Assembly: GCA_028554645.1 (NCBI GenBank)
Contig: JAQOOI010000050.1
Span: forward strand, 62,001 to 126,000
Origin: Omphalotus guepiniiformis
Lineage: Eukaryota > Basidiomycota > Agaricomycetes > Agaricales > Omphalotaceae
Direction: 5' to 3'
Length of the DNA stretch: 64,000 nucleotides
The notes below the pieces were generated by a model. It ran no database searches and was not told where the DNA came from. It was given only the letters and a program-made list of their open reading frames with translations. Numbering within the stretch: the stretch's first letter is position 1; each line of letters starts with the position of its first letter. The translations under genes and the position numbers were made by a program. Shown here in pieces: positions 32,301 through 42,915 of the stretch.

Positions 32301-33044
32301 CATGAAGTCAACCTTTTTTGTGTCTGCCTCTGGATCAAAGAAAGGATGGAGAGTCTTGACTTCACCATTCATAGACTCAAAGGAGAATGTACTACTAGCA
32401 ACAGGCAAGCTTGTTTCTGTATCTCAAGCCATATTATAGCTATGCATATAACGTTCATGCAATAAACGGGTTTTTTGATTATCGTAAGATTCTAAAGCAG
32501 GATAACCATCATTGGCAAAGGTATGAAGTTTCTCCTTTGATTTCAAAGAAGAGCCTTCTTTGTTTCCATATCCAGTTTGCCTTGTTACAGCGATTCCAGC
32601 ATCCCGATGAAATGCAGCCCAACTTGGATAAAGAACATATACAACTTGATTTTCTTCTCCAACATCCTGAATCCTGATAAAGACTATCAAGAGAGGTAAC
32701 AAAGTCGTTCCAAGCCTCCGAGTCAGTCTTTGGTGCAGTTCCTGAATGAAGATTGTTTCCTTTGAACAGAAGAAAGAAATAAAGATTTCCATCTTTATTG
32801 GGCCAGGTCTGAGCATATACACCACAACGTGCATGAAGAAAATCTCTAGCTGTACTTCCTGCAATATCTTGTTAGATTTTGATATTAAAAATAATATTGA
32901 AATCTTACCAGGAGGTAGACAAAGTAGTCCCACTAATAGAGTCCAGCCATTGAAGTCATTATTGTCATCAACATGCCAAGCACCCTGGAGATCTCCAATA
33001 AACTCTGCTAGGGTGCCACCAATTCGAGCAGAGGAAACCATCAC
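29338..33044 (-). pseudogene. Large chromodomain gene, decayed and MITE-split
   Basis: Read from 33,044 down. N-terminus MVSSARIGGTLAEFIGDL, a probable 50-nt intron at about 32,858-32,909, STARDFLHARCGVYAQTW, then QVVYVLYPSWAAFHRDAG and KLHTFANDGYPALESYD. A chromodomain follows, split by a short intron (TYVITGIIDTTEK / NNSTEYLVHWRGFPEYTD, about 31,930-32,060), with the aromatic and W/F residues of a methyl-lysine reader. A long helical C-terminal region ends at 29,338 (SLTREKLLELD). Lesions: a TGA at about 30,917 where CGA is likely, a frameshift near 29,980, a stop near 29,640 and a 140-bp MITE at 30,477. I recall such proteins as a multi-copy family of unknown function in mushrooms; no function assigned. 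Confidence 0.6.
30477..30616. mobile_element. 140-bp CACTA-like MITE
   Basis: A near-palindrome: terminal inverted repeats of over 40 bp start CACTGCAAACAATTCAAC on the left, and the right end is its complement with a few mismatches. A 3-bp target duplication TGG flanks it (30474-30476 and 30617-30619). CACTG ends and a 3-bp duplication fit the CACTA/CMC superfamily. Taking out the element plus one TGG joins the two minus-strand coding pieces in frame (...SLQKP|LASKRQ...). It encodes nothing. Confidence 0.8.
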
Positions 33045-34865
33045 AGACTAGTAAAATGTGAGACTACTAGTACCAATGATGTCCCTATGTATGATTGCTC
33101 TGTAGACACAGAAAATAATACAATGTGGAAGGGTGTCATGCAAGGAAACTAATCACAAGTCCATGCACTGACAGCTTCTTGTACTATTAGTACTGCTGTT
33201 TCAAACTTATACTGCTGCCAGTGGGACTTGATCAGCGGTGTAATGATCAGTGGAAGAGCTGGGTACAGAAGTCTGGTTAGTACTATTCAAGTTGGGTATC
33301 TCATGAGAGTTCAACTTACACACATTCTGTAAGGGCCTTGATTAAAACATTGAAAACCCTCTGCAGCTCCTCACCAGGTTCACCAGCAACCTCGAGTATC
33401 TCATTATACTTTGAATTGACATGTTCAACCACTTCAAAAAGGCTTAGAAGAGACCCTTATGGAGTACAGTAGTCTATAATCAAAGATTTAATAGAAAGCC
33501 TGCTAATCCGAGAGGTTTGAGTGGTAACTTACCAAAGAGACACAATAAAGATGAAGTGAGCGCAATTGTGGGCCTGCAAGAGGGACTTAGTCAGAGTGCT
33601 GTGTGTCAAATCCAACCATCTTCCTCTTTGCAAACTGTCTGGTTGCAAACACAAGTAGATTGAGCACTATCAGCAATGCAAAAGGTATCAGGACTGGAAG
33701 CCCATCGAAGTTGCATTTGACCTGCCAGATGGTAATTACTAGAAGTTAGGTTGTGTGCAGAAATTAATTTAAAAATTCCACCTTGGATCTGTTGAGCAGC
33801 CTTTCCTGAGCTTGAGGATACAAATCTTTCTCAAAGTGAAGGTACCACAACTTCATGGCACTGGCGTATTTAGCTTGCATGAATGGTCCCTGGTCACTAG
33901 CAGTGGTGTTGACGTTATTACACCAAATCAGGGAGGCGCCAAGTTGCCTGACAACTTCATGAACCATTGCTGATTGGAAAGACCAATTTATTAAAGATCT
34001 TTTGTTGAAGGCTGATTGAGAGTGGTCTCTTTCCTGGGAATGCCCATAGCAGCTGCTACTGTCAGCTCCCACATCTGCAGAGAGGCTGGGTTGAAAAAGA
34101 GCACCACCATTATTTGCGCCTCAACCAACTCAATCAAGGAATAACGGGAAGTTGATCTTTTATATGACTTGAGAAGTACTCATTGCAAGAATTAAGGCTT
34201 CAAATCATAATCAATAATCTTTCATACCATGCTTCACCTGAACATTGAACCCACAATCATGTTGGTAGAAGAACCCTAATATTTTCCTGTACTGATGTAC
34301 AACCTTAAAGTGAGACAACGGAACCTTGTGAAAGGAGCCAGTGTAAATTTGTTTTAAACATGCAAAGAGGATCTTTGCAGCGACTTTTGAGCTTCTATAC
34401 CGTGGCAGCCCCTCCTGCCTGGCACTCTACCTGTTCAAGAAGCTTCACTACTGCTTCCAAGTCCGCCCAAAAATCCAGTAACCATGGGTCTGGTTGTTGT
34501 TGGAAGACTAAGAATGTGTTATGAAGCAACACACTGGAGAGAATGAGTGCTCCACAAACTGGGCTAAAAGGCTACAATGTCAAGTCTGCCTGACATTACT
34601 CCCCAGCACTGTTTAAGCAGTTCAGTTGCTAGGTTGCCAATTCCTAACAGAATGGGTGATGGGATTCTGGTAGTCAGTGGTGTGGGGGAATGATATATAG
34701 GTTCAAGTGTGTCCTGAGGCCCAGGACAAAGTTCTTCAATGAGTAGATCAAGATTTGTAGTCCCATTAGGAGATGAGACCAGAGAAATGCTCACTTTAGT
34801 ACAAAAGTACTCACAAATGACCTTTGTGCTGTTTTGTCTGATGTCACTGTCCTCGTTGGAGATGG
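33045..34865 (-). other. Unrecognised decayed coding remnants
   Basis: Short minus-strand open stretches (34,072-33,764 and 34,794-34,564) and a hydrophobic stretch near 33,640-33,720 (LPVLIPFALLIVLNLLVF) look like exons of one or more dead genes, but no family is recognised and frames are broken. No repeat found. Confidence 0.3.
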
Positions 34866-35255
34866 TGTTAGAATCTAAGACAATGCACTACCAGTGATAC
34901 ACTGATCAGACACAATGAATAGAGTTCAATTACAGTTCACTGAGATCACTAAAGCGTTGTAATAGTAGCTTAATGCACAAGAATTGCTTTCCAAGTGTCT
35001 TAGATTTCTCCAGACATGTAAGGATTTACATATTGTTTGGTCCTGTTGTGTCAGGCCGCGCATGAGGCGTGAAAATGAGTGTCCACATTTTCATGCGCAC
35101 TCTAAACACTCCAAATTGACCCTACATACATGGTATAACTATCTACAATAGGTATTAAAGTCATTAGTATAGTATTATATGTACTTGAAGGACTTTCTAA
35201 TGATATGTACAGTATTTGTATAGTATCTACAAGTGTTCTAGCACTTCATTCAACA
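34866..35255 (-). repeat. Solo copia LTR
   Basis: 390 bp, minus orientation, TGTTAGAATC...TTCAACA. Perfect target duplication GATGG at 34861-34865 and 35256-35260. Very similar to the LTRs of the complete copia element at 42,268. Confidence 0.9.
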
Positions 35256-35519
35256 GATGGTCCCAAAGGCAGATTCTGGTTTTGTTTATGATGTCTTGGA
35301 GTTTCATTTTGGAGCTGACACTGCTACTGAGGAAGATGTGATTTGTCATAAGGTCATGAATGGGCTAGATTAGTGGGACATTGGTGAAAGGAGGTGAAGA
35401 GCATGGGGTAAAAAGTGATAGTGACCCTTGAAATTTCAAGTGGTACATAAGCTTGCCTGTCACTCCTCTGACTCTAAGCTTTTCAATTTGTCTTATGCAT
35501 TGGCAAGGAGGAGATTATG

Positions 35520-35848
35520 AGCAGCTGGCATCAGCTCACAGCATTTACAAGTAGCTCACATTATCTGGCATCAGCTGCTGGATAGTGCTCAATAATTTGA
35601 GCAAATACTAGCTGGTTCTGACTACTGTTGAATAATGTGAGCTGCTAGATGGTGCTGGATAACACAAGTTAATGCTGGGTCTAGATATTGCTAGCTGATA
35701 CTGGCTGGTACTAGATAATGGAAGCTGTTAATAGATATGAGCTGATGCTAGATAGTATAAGCTGTTGTCAGCTGATGCCAGCTACTGCAAGATGATGCTA
35801 GCTGCTGTCAGCTGCTTCTAGCTGATGCCAGCTATTCCTAGCTACTGC
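35520..35848. repeat. Degenerate AGCTG-rich tandem region
   Basis: Some 330 bp built from drifting units such as AGCTGATGCCAGCT and GCTAGCTG. Low complexity with no coding frame. It directly precedes a tRNA-like repeat. Confidence 0.6.
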
Positions 35849-35852
35849 TAAT

Positions 35853-36010
35853 GGCATGATAACTCAGTTGGTTAGAGCTCCAGTTATGTGTGCTGGGTGT
35901 CGCTGGTTTAATCCCAGTTCATGCCAATACATTTCCCCTACTTTGTTAGGTCACTTGACCATAAGCAAGTTGCTGCCATTAGTTTGGCCTTGTTTACATG
36001 GGCTCAACAG
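35853..36010 (+). repeat. tRNA-derived short repeat, copy 1
   Basis: The 73-nt head 35853-35925 folds as a tRNA cloverleaf with A-box-like and B-box-like segments (ACTCAGTTGG and GGTTTAATC). A body shared with the other copies follows (CTTGACCATAAGCAAG..., TTGGCCTTGTTTAC). 3' end truncated. Confidence 0.75.
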
Positions 36011-36326
36011 CAGTACCTCATGACAGGGGAGTAGGTTTCTCTTATAATGACTGAATAAGACTGACCAATGATTGCTTACAGTTGAACAATCTCACACAAC
36101 AAAGTAAGATGTATTACTACTATATCACAGTCACACCTTTTTATTGTCTGATTATTTAAATGAAACTATGTTGGCTGCCCAGAATGTACTTACCACAACT
36201 GCAATTCAAGTCAGTCATTGAGAAATCCTCTCTTTCACATGTCAATGGTGCAATTGAATGGATTCCTGGATTCAGCTGCTTCAGTTCATATAACTGGAGA
36301 TAAATCAGATTTGGACTTTGAAGAGA

Positions 36327-36545
36327 ATCTAAAGCAATGCACTACCGATGAATAATAGAGTTCAATTACAGTTCACTGTGATCACTAAATTGTTGTAACA
36401 GTAGCTTGATGCACAACAATTGCTTTCCAAGTGTCTTAGATTTCCCCAGTCCTGTTGTGTCAGGCTGAGGTGTGAAAATAAGTGTCCACATTTCTGCATG
36501 TGCTCTAAACACTCCAGGATGACCCTACATACATGGTATAACTCA
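36327..36545 (-). repeat. Old copia LTR, part 1
   Basis: Diverged minus-strand copia LTR, interrupted at 36,546 by a tRNA-derived repeat and resumed at 36,810-36,920. Confidence 0.75.
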
Positions 36546-36809
36546 TGTTGGGGATCAAGAGCTCCAGGTAAACAAGGCCAAATTAATGGCAGCAACTTGC
36601 TTACGGTCAAGTGACCACATAACAAAGCAGGGGGAATATGTTGGCATGAGCTGGAATTGAACCAACAACACCCAGCACACATAACTGGTGCTCTAACCAA
36701 CTGAGCTATCATGCCATTGGTAGAGTATGGAGGTTAGTCCATCTCACTATGAGTGGTGTTAACACTCAATGGTGGGGCTAGCACCAGGTCTTCTATTGCT
36801 CATCCAACA
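36546..36809 (-). repeat. tRNA-derived repeat, copy 2, with TG...CA ends
   Basis: 264 bp, starting TGTTGGGGATC and ending TCATCCAACA. It contains a 73-nt tRNA-like segment on the minus strand (36643-36715) with a perfect 7-bp acceptor stem. It sits inside an older copia LTR: sequence near GTATAACT resumes as GTATGACT after it, a possible imperfect target duplication. Confidence 0.75.
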
Positions 36810-36920
36810 GTATGACTATCTACAATAAGTATTAAAATCATTACTGTATTCTATGTACTTGGAAGATTTCTAATGATATGTACAGTATCTGTATAGTATG
36901 TACAAGTGTGCTATCACTAC
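36810..36920 (-). repeat. Old copia LTR, part 2
   Basis: Continuation of the LTR begun at 36,327; ends degenerate near ATCACTACAT. Confidence 0.65.
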
Positions 36921-37319
36921 ATATAACAACTTGATTGAGCTGCTATGGTTCAATCAAGATGCTGAGGATTCCAGGATTGCTAAGGCTCTTAAGTAGATTT
37001 CCCTATTCCCAACACCTGCTTTGGCCAGTACGGCTCATGACAGTGGACAGGCAGGCCCTAGTAGCTCACAGGAGACCCAGAGGACATGGGAAGGTTAAAT
37101 TCAGGAGAGGAGAGCTCTGGTTTCATCTGAAGTGAATTCACAAGAGAATTAGAGAGAAAAAAAAGCAAAGGCACAGTTGAGCAAAAAGAAGCATGGTGAG
37201 ATGGAATAAGCTGGAGTTTCTTGTTTACCAATTGGTAAACTCTTCCCAGCTTGAAATTTTTATTAGTAGGGAACAAATGCAAGCTCAACTTAACTCACAT
37301 CCATTCTGCCAGCTCAGTT
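36921..37319. other. No gene or repeat recognised
   Basis: A short open frame at 36,935-37,135 has no recognisable content. Confidence 0.4.
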
Positions 37320-37545
37320 TATTGTAGATAGTTATACCATGTATGTAGGATTCTGGAGTGTTTAGAGCGCACACAAAAATGTGGATACTCATTTTCATGC
37401 CTCATGTGTGGCCTGACACAACAGGACCACTTGGAAAGCAATTCTTGCACATTAAGCTACTATTACAATGCTTTAATGATCTCAGTGAACTGTAATTGAA
37501 CTCTATTCATTGTGTCTGATCAGTTATCACTGGTAGCGCATTATC
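37320..37545 (+). repeat. Copia LTR fragment
   Basis: Plus-strand copia LTR lacking its first part and several internal bases (TATTGTAGATAGTTATACC to ...GTAGCGCATT). Diverged. Confidence 0.75.
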
Positions 37546-38046
37546 ACAACTTGACACCAATGCAAGACCAGTGGTGGGTAATTAATTGGTGTTGAATGAG
37601 GCATTGTTAACTTTTCTGGGAAAAAACTGTTGGCTTCCTGGCACTGGTCTGCATTCTGCTTTCAAGGAGATCAATCTGCTTCAATACAGTATGATACTTA
37701 AGCAAAAACCTGCTTGTTGAGTGCCTGAAGAGGACAGCTCCTGCCCTTAGTTCTTGCCCCAAGAGTCTCTGATATGATTGAGTATGCAGTGTATGAGCAC
37801 AGCAAGAACAATCTTCTGCAAACTAGACTAAGATGTGTTGCAAGAATGCATGGAGGAATTCTGTGGCACTTGTCCAAGACATTGTCAATGCAGAAGTTGT
37901 CACTGGAGGACCCTTGAGGGCCTTCTTCTGAGCACAGTTGCTGAGTGCCCCATCTCAGAATCTCCATTCATGCCCTCTCATGCCCTAGTGATCTGTTCAC
38001 CATCTCTGTCCACCATACTCTACCAATGGTGTAGATAATAGACATT
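37546..38046. other. No gene recognised
   Basis: Nothing identifiable between the LTR fragment and the copia pol fragment; short open frames only. Confidence 0.4.
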
Positions 38047-38826
38047 GTGCTTTCCATAGGTCTGAGCGGAAGAGACAGGCTCCTGGTGAATGGTGGAAAG
38101 TGAACCTCCCGGTGCAGATGTGCCAGATGATGATGATAATATGGAGGAAGCCCACATCATGACTGACAATGGTCCAGAGCCTTTGACATTCAAGCAGGCT
38201 ATGGAAGGACCTAATGCCAGACAATGGCAGGAGGCCATGATGGAGGAAATGAATGCACACCTCACCAATGGCACTTGGGATGTTGTGGAACTTCCACCAG
38301 ATGAGAGAGCAATTGGATCTAAATGGGTATTCAAGTCAAAGCGCTGTTGAATGAAGTGCTAGAACACTTGTAGATACTATACAAATACTGTACATATCAT
38401 TAGAAAGTCCTTCAAGTACATATAATACTATACTAATGACTTTAATACCTATTGTAGATAGTTATACCATGTATGTAGGGTCATTCTGGAGTGTTTAGAG
38501 CGCGCGCGAAAATGTGGACACTCATTTTCACGCCTCATGCGCGGCCTGACACAACAGGACCAAACAATATGTAAATCCTTACATGTCTGGAGAAATCTAA
38601 GACACTTGGAAAGCAATTCTTGTGCATTAAGCTACTATTACAACGCTTTAGTGATCTCAGTGAACTGTAATTGAACTCTATTCATTGTGTCTGATCAGTG
38701 TATCACTGGTAGTGCATTGTCTTAGATTCTAACAAGCGCAAGGCTGATGGATCCATTGAAAGGTTCAAGGCTAGACTTATTGCCAGGATTCAGCCAAAGA
38801 CCTGGCTTTGACTATCTACAACTCAC
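38047..38826 (+). pseudogene. Copia pol fragment (start of RT) with a nested solo LTR
   Basis: 38047-38344 and 38735-38826 match the region of the complete copia ORF from RSERKRQAPGEWWK through NGTWDVVELPP to FKARL. About 20 bp are missing after NLP, and later bases are lost. A solo LTR (38345-38734) interrupts the frame with an AGCGC target duplication. Confidence 0.85.
38345..38734 (+). repeat. Solo copia LTR inside a copia pol fragment
   Basis: 390 bp, TGTTGAATG...TTCTAACA, with perfect 5-bp duplication AGCGC on both sides (38340-38344, 38735-38739). Confidence 0.9.
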
Positions 38827-39377
38827 TGGACCACAACATTTTCATTTCTTCATCTAATCTGTCAGACTTCATTTCAGGGCAGAGTGCCCATTTATTGGTA
38901 TATTGATTTTCATCACCCGCCGTCGCGTCTTCAAAATTGACATCAGCAGTAATAGCAATAACAACTGGCATCAATTATCAAGCAAGCTTCTATACACAAG
39001 GAAGGAAGGCATGCAGGTTTTGGGGTGTCTGTCATGACTAAATTAATGACATCAACATGGTCAGACTCCAGAGGGCATGCACCATGACTAAGTAGAAACC
39101 GTGTGTACTTCTATACTATATACTTTATACAATGTCAGTAGTGGTAGCATGAAACCATAACACACTTACTTATGTACAATAGGATTTGTTATTCAATTAC
39201 CACCCAATAAGCAAACCAAGCAATCGGAAGCAAGGTAGGTGGGCTTGATTGTGTTATGACTTCACAATAAAGCAATCAGAAAGCAAGGTGGGCTATAGTG
39301 TATCAGATGCATATGGTATCAAGAGAAAAATCAAAAACACACTCAACTTAGCCAGCTTCAATCGGTCCTGGGTTTTC
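38827..39377. other. No gene recognised
   Basis: Short simple stretches only; nothing supported. Confidence 0.4.
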
Positions 39378-39486
39378 ATGCATTAAGCTACTATTACAAC
39401 GCTTTAGTGATCTCAGTGAACTGTAATTGAACTCTATTCATTGTGTCTGAGTGTATCACTGGTAGTGCATTGTCTTAGATTCTAAC
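39378..39486 (+). repeat. Copia LTR 3' fragment
   Basis: The last ~110 bp of the copia LTR (CATTAAGCTACTATTAC to GATTCTAACA). Confidence 0.8.
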
Positions 39487-39775
39487 ACTTTTTGTATTCT
39501 TGGATGCCATATGGCTGAGTGGGAAAGATGGTGGCCAGACCAATGTCTTCAATATTCCCCTATCCTATCAAAGATGCAGTCCTGCATCTGGCTTGCTTAG
39601 CAGGCTTCCATCAGTGTTTTGAGGAGGTTTGCACTGGTATTCAAGGCCAGACACCTGTGGAGCCTTTCAGTGACTCAAAGTCCTGTAGTGAGTCCTGCAC
39701 CAAATCACAAATACAGTTAAAAACAAAAAGACCTGTTTCCATAGGAGCAGCAGAAGGTGGTGCCATTGGGATTTT

Positions 39776-39971
39776 TGTTGGGAATCAGGAGCACCAGTAA
39801 ACAAGGCCAAATTAATGGCAGCAACTTGCTTACAGTCAAGCCACATAACAAAGTAGGGGAAATGTATTGGCATGAGCTGAGATTGAACCAGTCACACCCA
39901 GCACACATAATTGCTCTAACCAACTGAGCTATCATGCTGTTGGTTAGAGTATGGAGATTGCTCATTCAACA
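39776..39971 (-). repeat. tRNA-derived repeat, copy 3, with TG...CA ends
   Basis: 196 bp, starting TGTTGGGAATC and ending TCATTCAACA, the same two ends as the copy at 36,546. The tRNA-like part (about 39,869-39,937) has a deletion in the anticodon arm. Flanks ATTTT and GTTTT could be a one-mismatch duplication. Confidence 0.7.
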
Positions 39972-41485
39972 GTTTTTGGGTAAATACTCCATTTGGACAT
40001 AGTCAGCAGTGTTTGCATGGCTCTGACTAATTTGAAGTTGTATGTTGCACAAAATGAAAGTATTGACAGCATGCTGGTACATTACAGATTTCCTCCATCT
40101 TTAATACCATAAAATATAGTGGAGACATCAGCACAGCCAATTACAGTGTCCTTGATCTGCTGCTCTATATGAGCTGTTTGTTGCTTGTCAACAGCTGGAG
40201 GCTTTGTGGACTGGCAACACCATTCATATGTCAAGAATAGAAGTTGTGGAACGGATTATCAAGATAGAGGAAGTGCAAGCAATCAGTTATGTAATTCATC
40301 GCACTAACCTGCACCAAATGGTGACAACCTCCGAGGATATATACAATTGAGTTACCGACAATTGAGTTACCGACAATCTGGACTACTAACCTGCACCAAA
40401 TGGTGACAACCTCCGAGGATGTATACAATTGAGTTACCGACAATTGAGTTACCGACAATCTGGACTACACAGCCATCCCAGACAGTCAATGGAGGACTTG
40501 GGAAACCCAACCCCAGTTTTCTTGGCAAGGTATGTGGAAATGCTGAAAACTGGAAGCCTGGAAACTATTTCTCTCTCATATCATTGGCCCAGGCCCTATC
40601 TGAAGAGCTGTTGTAATTTTTTGTCTATGGGGCCATAAAGAGAATACTCAACATGTCCCGCTTTCTCTTTTCAGACACCTTTTCTGGGCCTGTAAAGACT
40701 GAAATCAAGAATAAAAGCTAGCCTGATGGGACCCTTAATTGGCTTAACACAACCTGTTTCAAACAAGGAATTTGAAGACTTGAATGGGTGCAAAAAGAAA
40801 GTCTCTTCTAAATGTTCCAGTCAAATGGAAAATGTTGTGCTCACTATGAATTATTTAGAGAGGGGGCACCACCTTTCTTTCTTCTCTTGGCTTTACAATG
40901 ATAATTAGGCTGGTCTTTTGCAAACCAACAGGCCTGTTACTGTTTGGAAGGGATGCAGCCACAGATTGAAACCCTACTGCTGACTGGCAAATCATTGTAT
41001 TCTATTTAGATATCACAATCTTGGTAGCCACTAGTCCTATTGAAGTTGCTCTTCCCTTGAGCATGTTGAAAAATCAAAGATTTTTTAGCCTGCAACAACT
41101 CTTCCTCCTCCAATCTGGAAGATAATTGATTTGATCAATCCTACTTGGAATATAAAAAAGCATTTTCAAGAAGGATTGAACTACAACTTTCAGGATCCTT
41201 CTTCTTTAGTGCTCTAAATTGGATCTTTTAAGAAAAGATTTTCTGATAACTCAGTGTATGATATACGCCTTGGTGGCAGGATCCTATGTGTATTGGGGAT
41301 GTAACTACAAGAGGGGTGAAGGAATCAAGATAAGTGTAGCAAAAGTGAGGCCAAAACTTGAAAATTCTGAGTATTATTGGACTAGCCATTTTAGATGACC
41401 TACCTATTGCACTACTCATTTACCCTGCTAGGGTGCTTCTCTTTTGCAGAGGCCTGGCTTTCCATTTTCAAACTTACTGAAAAGC
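39972..41485. other. Non-coding stretch with one tandem duplication
   Basis: No recognisable gene apart from the 82-bp duplication at 40,303. Short open frames (40,419-40,638; 40,726-40,908) have no family resemblance that I can name. Confidence 0.4.
40303..40466. repeat. 82-bp tandem duplication
   Basis: Two units (40303-40384, 40385-40466) that differ at one base noticed. Each contains a 15-bp sub-repeat ACAATTGAGTTACCG twice. Confidence 0.9.
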
Positions 41486-41875
41486 TGTTAGAATCTAAGA
41501 CAATGCACTACCAGTGATACACTGATCAGACACAATGAATAGAGTTCAATTACAGTTCACTGAGATCACTAAAGTGTTGTAATAGTAGCTTAATGCACAA
41601 GAATTGTTTTCCAAGTGTCTTAGATTTCTCCAGACATGTAAGGATTTACATATTGTTTGGTCCTGTTGTGTCAGGCCGCGCATGAGGCGTGAAAATGAGG
41701 GTCCACATTTTTGCGCGCACTCTAAACACTCCAGAATGACCCTACATACATGGTATAACGATCTACAATAGCCATTAAAGTCATTACTATGGTATTATAT
41801 GTACTTGAAGGACTTTCTAATGATATGTACAGTATTTGTATAGTATGTACAAGTGTTCTAGCACTTCATTCAACA
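41486..41875 (-). repeat. Solo copia LTR
   Basis: 390 bp, minus orientation, perfect duplication AAAGC at 41481-41485 and 41876-41880. Confidence 0.9.
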
Positions 41876-42102
41876 AAAGCTTCCTCAAAACATCCACCAT
41901 CATTACTACTCAACATTGCCACATTACAGGTATAGGCTGTGCCAAGATCAGATTCTAAAACCTTCTCTTAAGTACGTCAGAGTAATTGCATGACTCAACC
42001 TCCTCTAACTGCATTTGCAGTACCTCAACTTGAGACACTTGCATTCACTTCTCTTTCTGTTGTCAGTCCAAGTCCTTCTGATGTGGCCCATTAGGGGCTT
42101 TT

Positions 42103-42267
42103 TGTTGAATGAAGTGTTAAAACACTTGTACATACTATACAAGTACTGTACCTTTAGAAAGTCCCTCAAGTACATAGAATACCATAGTAATAATACTTCT
42201 TGTAGATAGTTATACCGTGTTTAGAGCATGCACAGAAATGTGGACACTCATTTTTGTGCCTCATGTA
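42103..42267 (+). repeat. Older copia LTR, left piece
   Basis: Diverged start of a copia LTR (TGTTGAATGAAGTG). It is interrupted by the complete copia element and continues at 47,573-47,767. Confidence 0.85.
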
Positions 42268-42656
42268 TGTTGAATGAAGTGCTAGAACACTTGTAGATAC
42301 TATACAAATACTGTACATATCATTAGAAAGTCCTTCAAGTACATATAATACTATAGTAATGACTTTAATACCTATTGTAGATAGTTATACCATGTATGTA
42401 GGGTCATTCTGGAGTGTTTAGAGCGCGCGCGAAAATGTGGACACTCATTTCACGCCTCATGCGCGGCCTGACACAACAGGACCAAACAATATGTAAATCC
42501 TTACATGTCTGGAGAAATCTAAGACACTTGGAAAGCAATTCTTGTGCATTAAGCTACTATTACAACGCTTTAGTGATCTCAGTGAACTGTAATTGAACTC
42601 TATTCATTGTGTCTGATCAGTGTATCACTGGTAGTGCATTGTCTTAGATTCTAACA
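42268..42656 (+). repeat. 5' LTR of copia
   Basis: TGTTGAATG...GATTCTAACA, with a GCGCGCGCG run in the middle; no difference from the 3' LTR seen. Confidence 0.95.
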
Positions 42657-42668
42657 GGTTATGGGCCC
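42657..42668 (+). other. Half-tRNA primer binding site
   Basis: GGTTATGGGCCC is complementary to GGGCCCATAACC, the anticodon stem-loop of eukaryotic initiator tRNA-Met (CAU in the loop). Drosophila copia also primes from an internal cut in initiator tRNA rather than its 3' end. The older copy at 47,768 keeps GGTTATGG. Confidence 0.75.
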
Positions 42669-42915
42669 CGGCCTTTAAAACTTGAACAGAACTGATTGAT
42701 CTTGCTCAATTGCTATTGTTGGCTCTGTGACATTTATTGTCAATTATTGAAACCCCTTACAAGTCAATCTATTGACTGTACAAAATATTGTTGGCTCTAT
42801 TGGATTTGTGGCATTTACTGTCATTCATTGTTACCAGTTCATTAATTGACTGGACACAATCACTTGGGTTATTGGAACACATTCACACAAACACATTCAT
42901 TCTTCCTTCACAATT

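Noticed and set aside
42414..42596. 60-codon gene, repeated at 47,330-47,512
   Set aside because: Both are inside copia LTRs.
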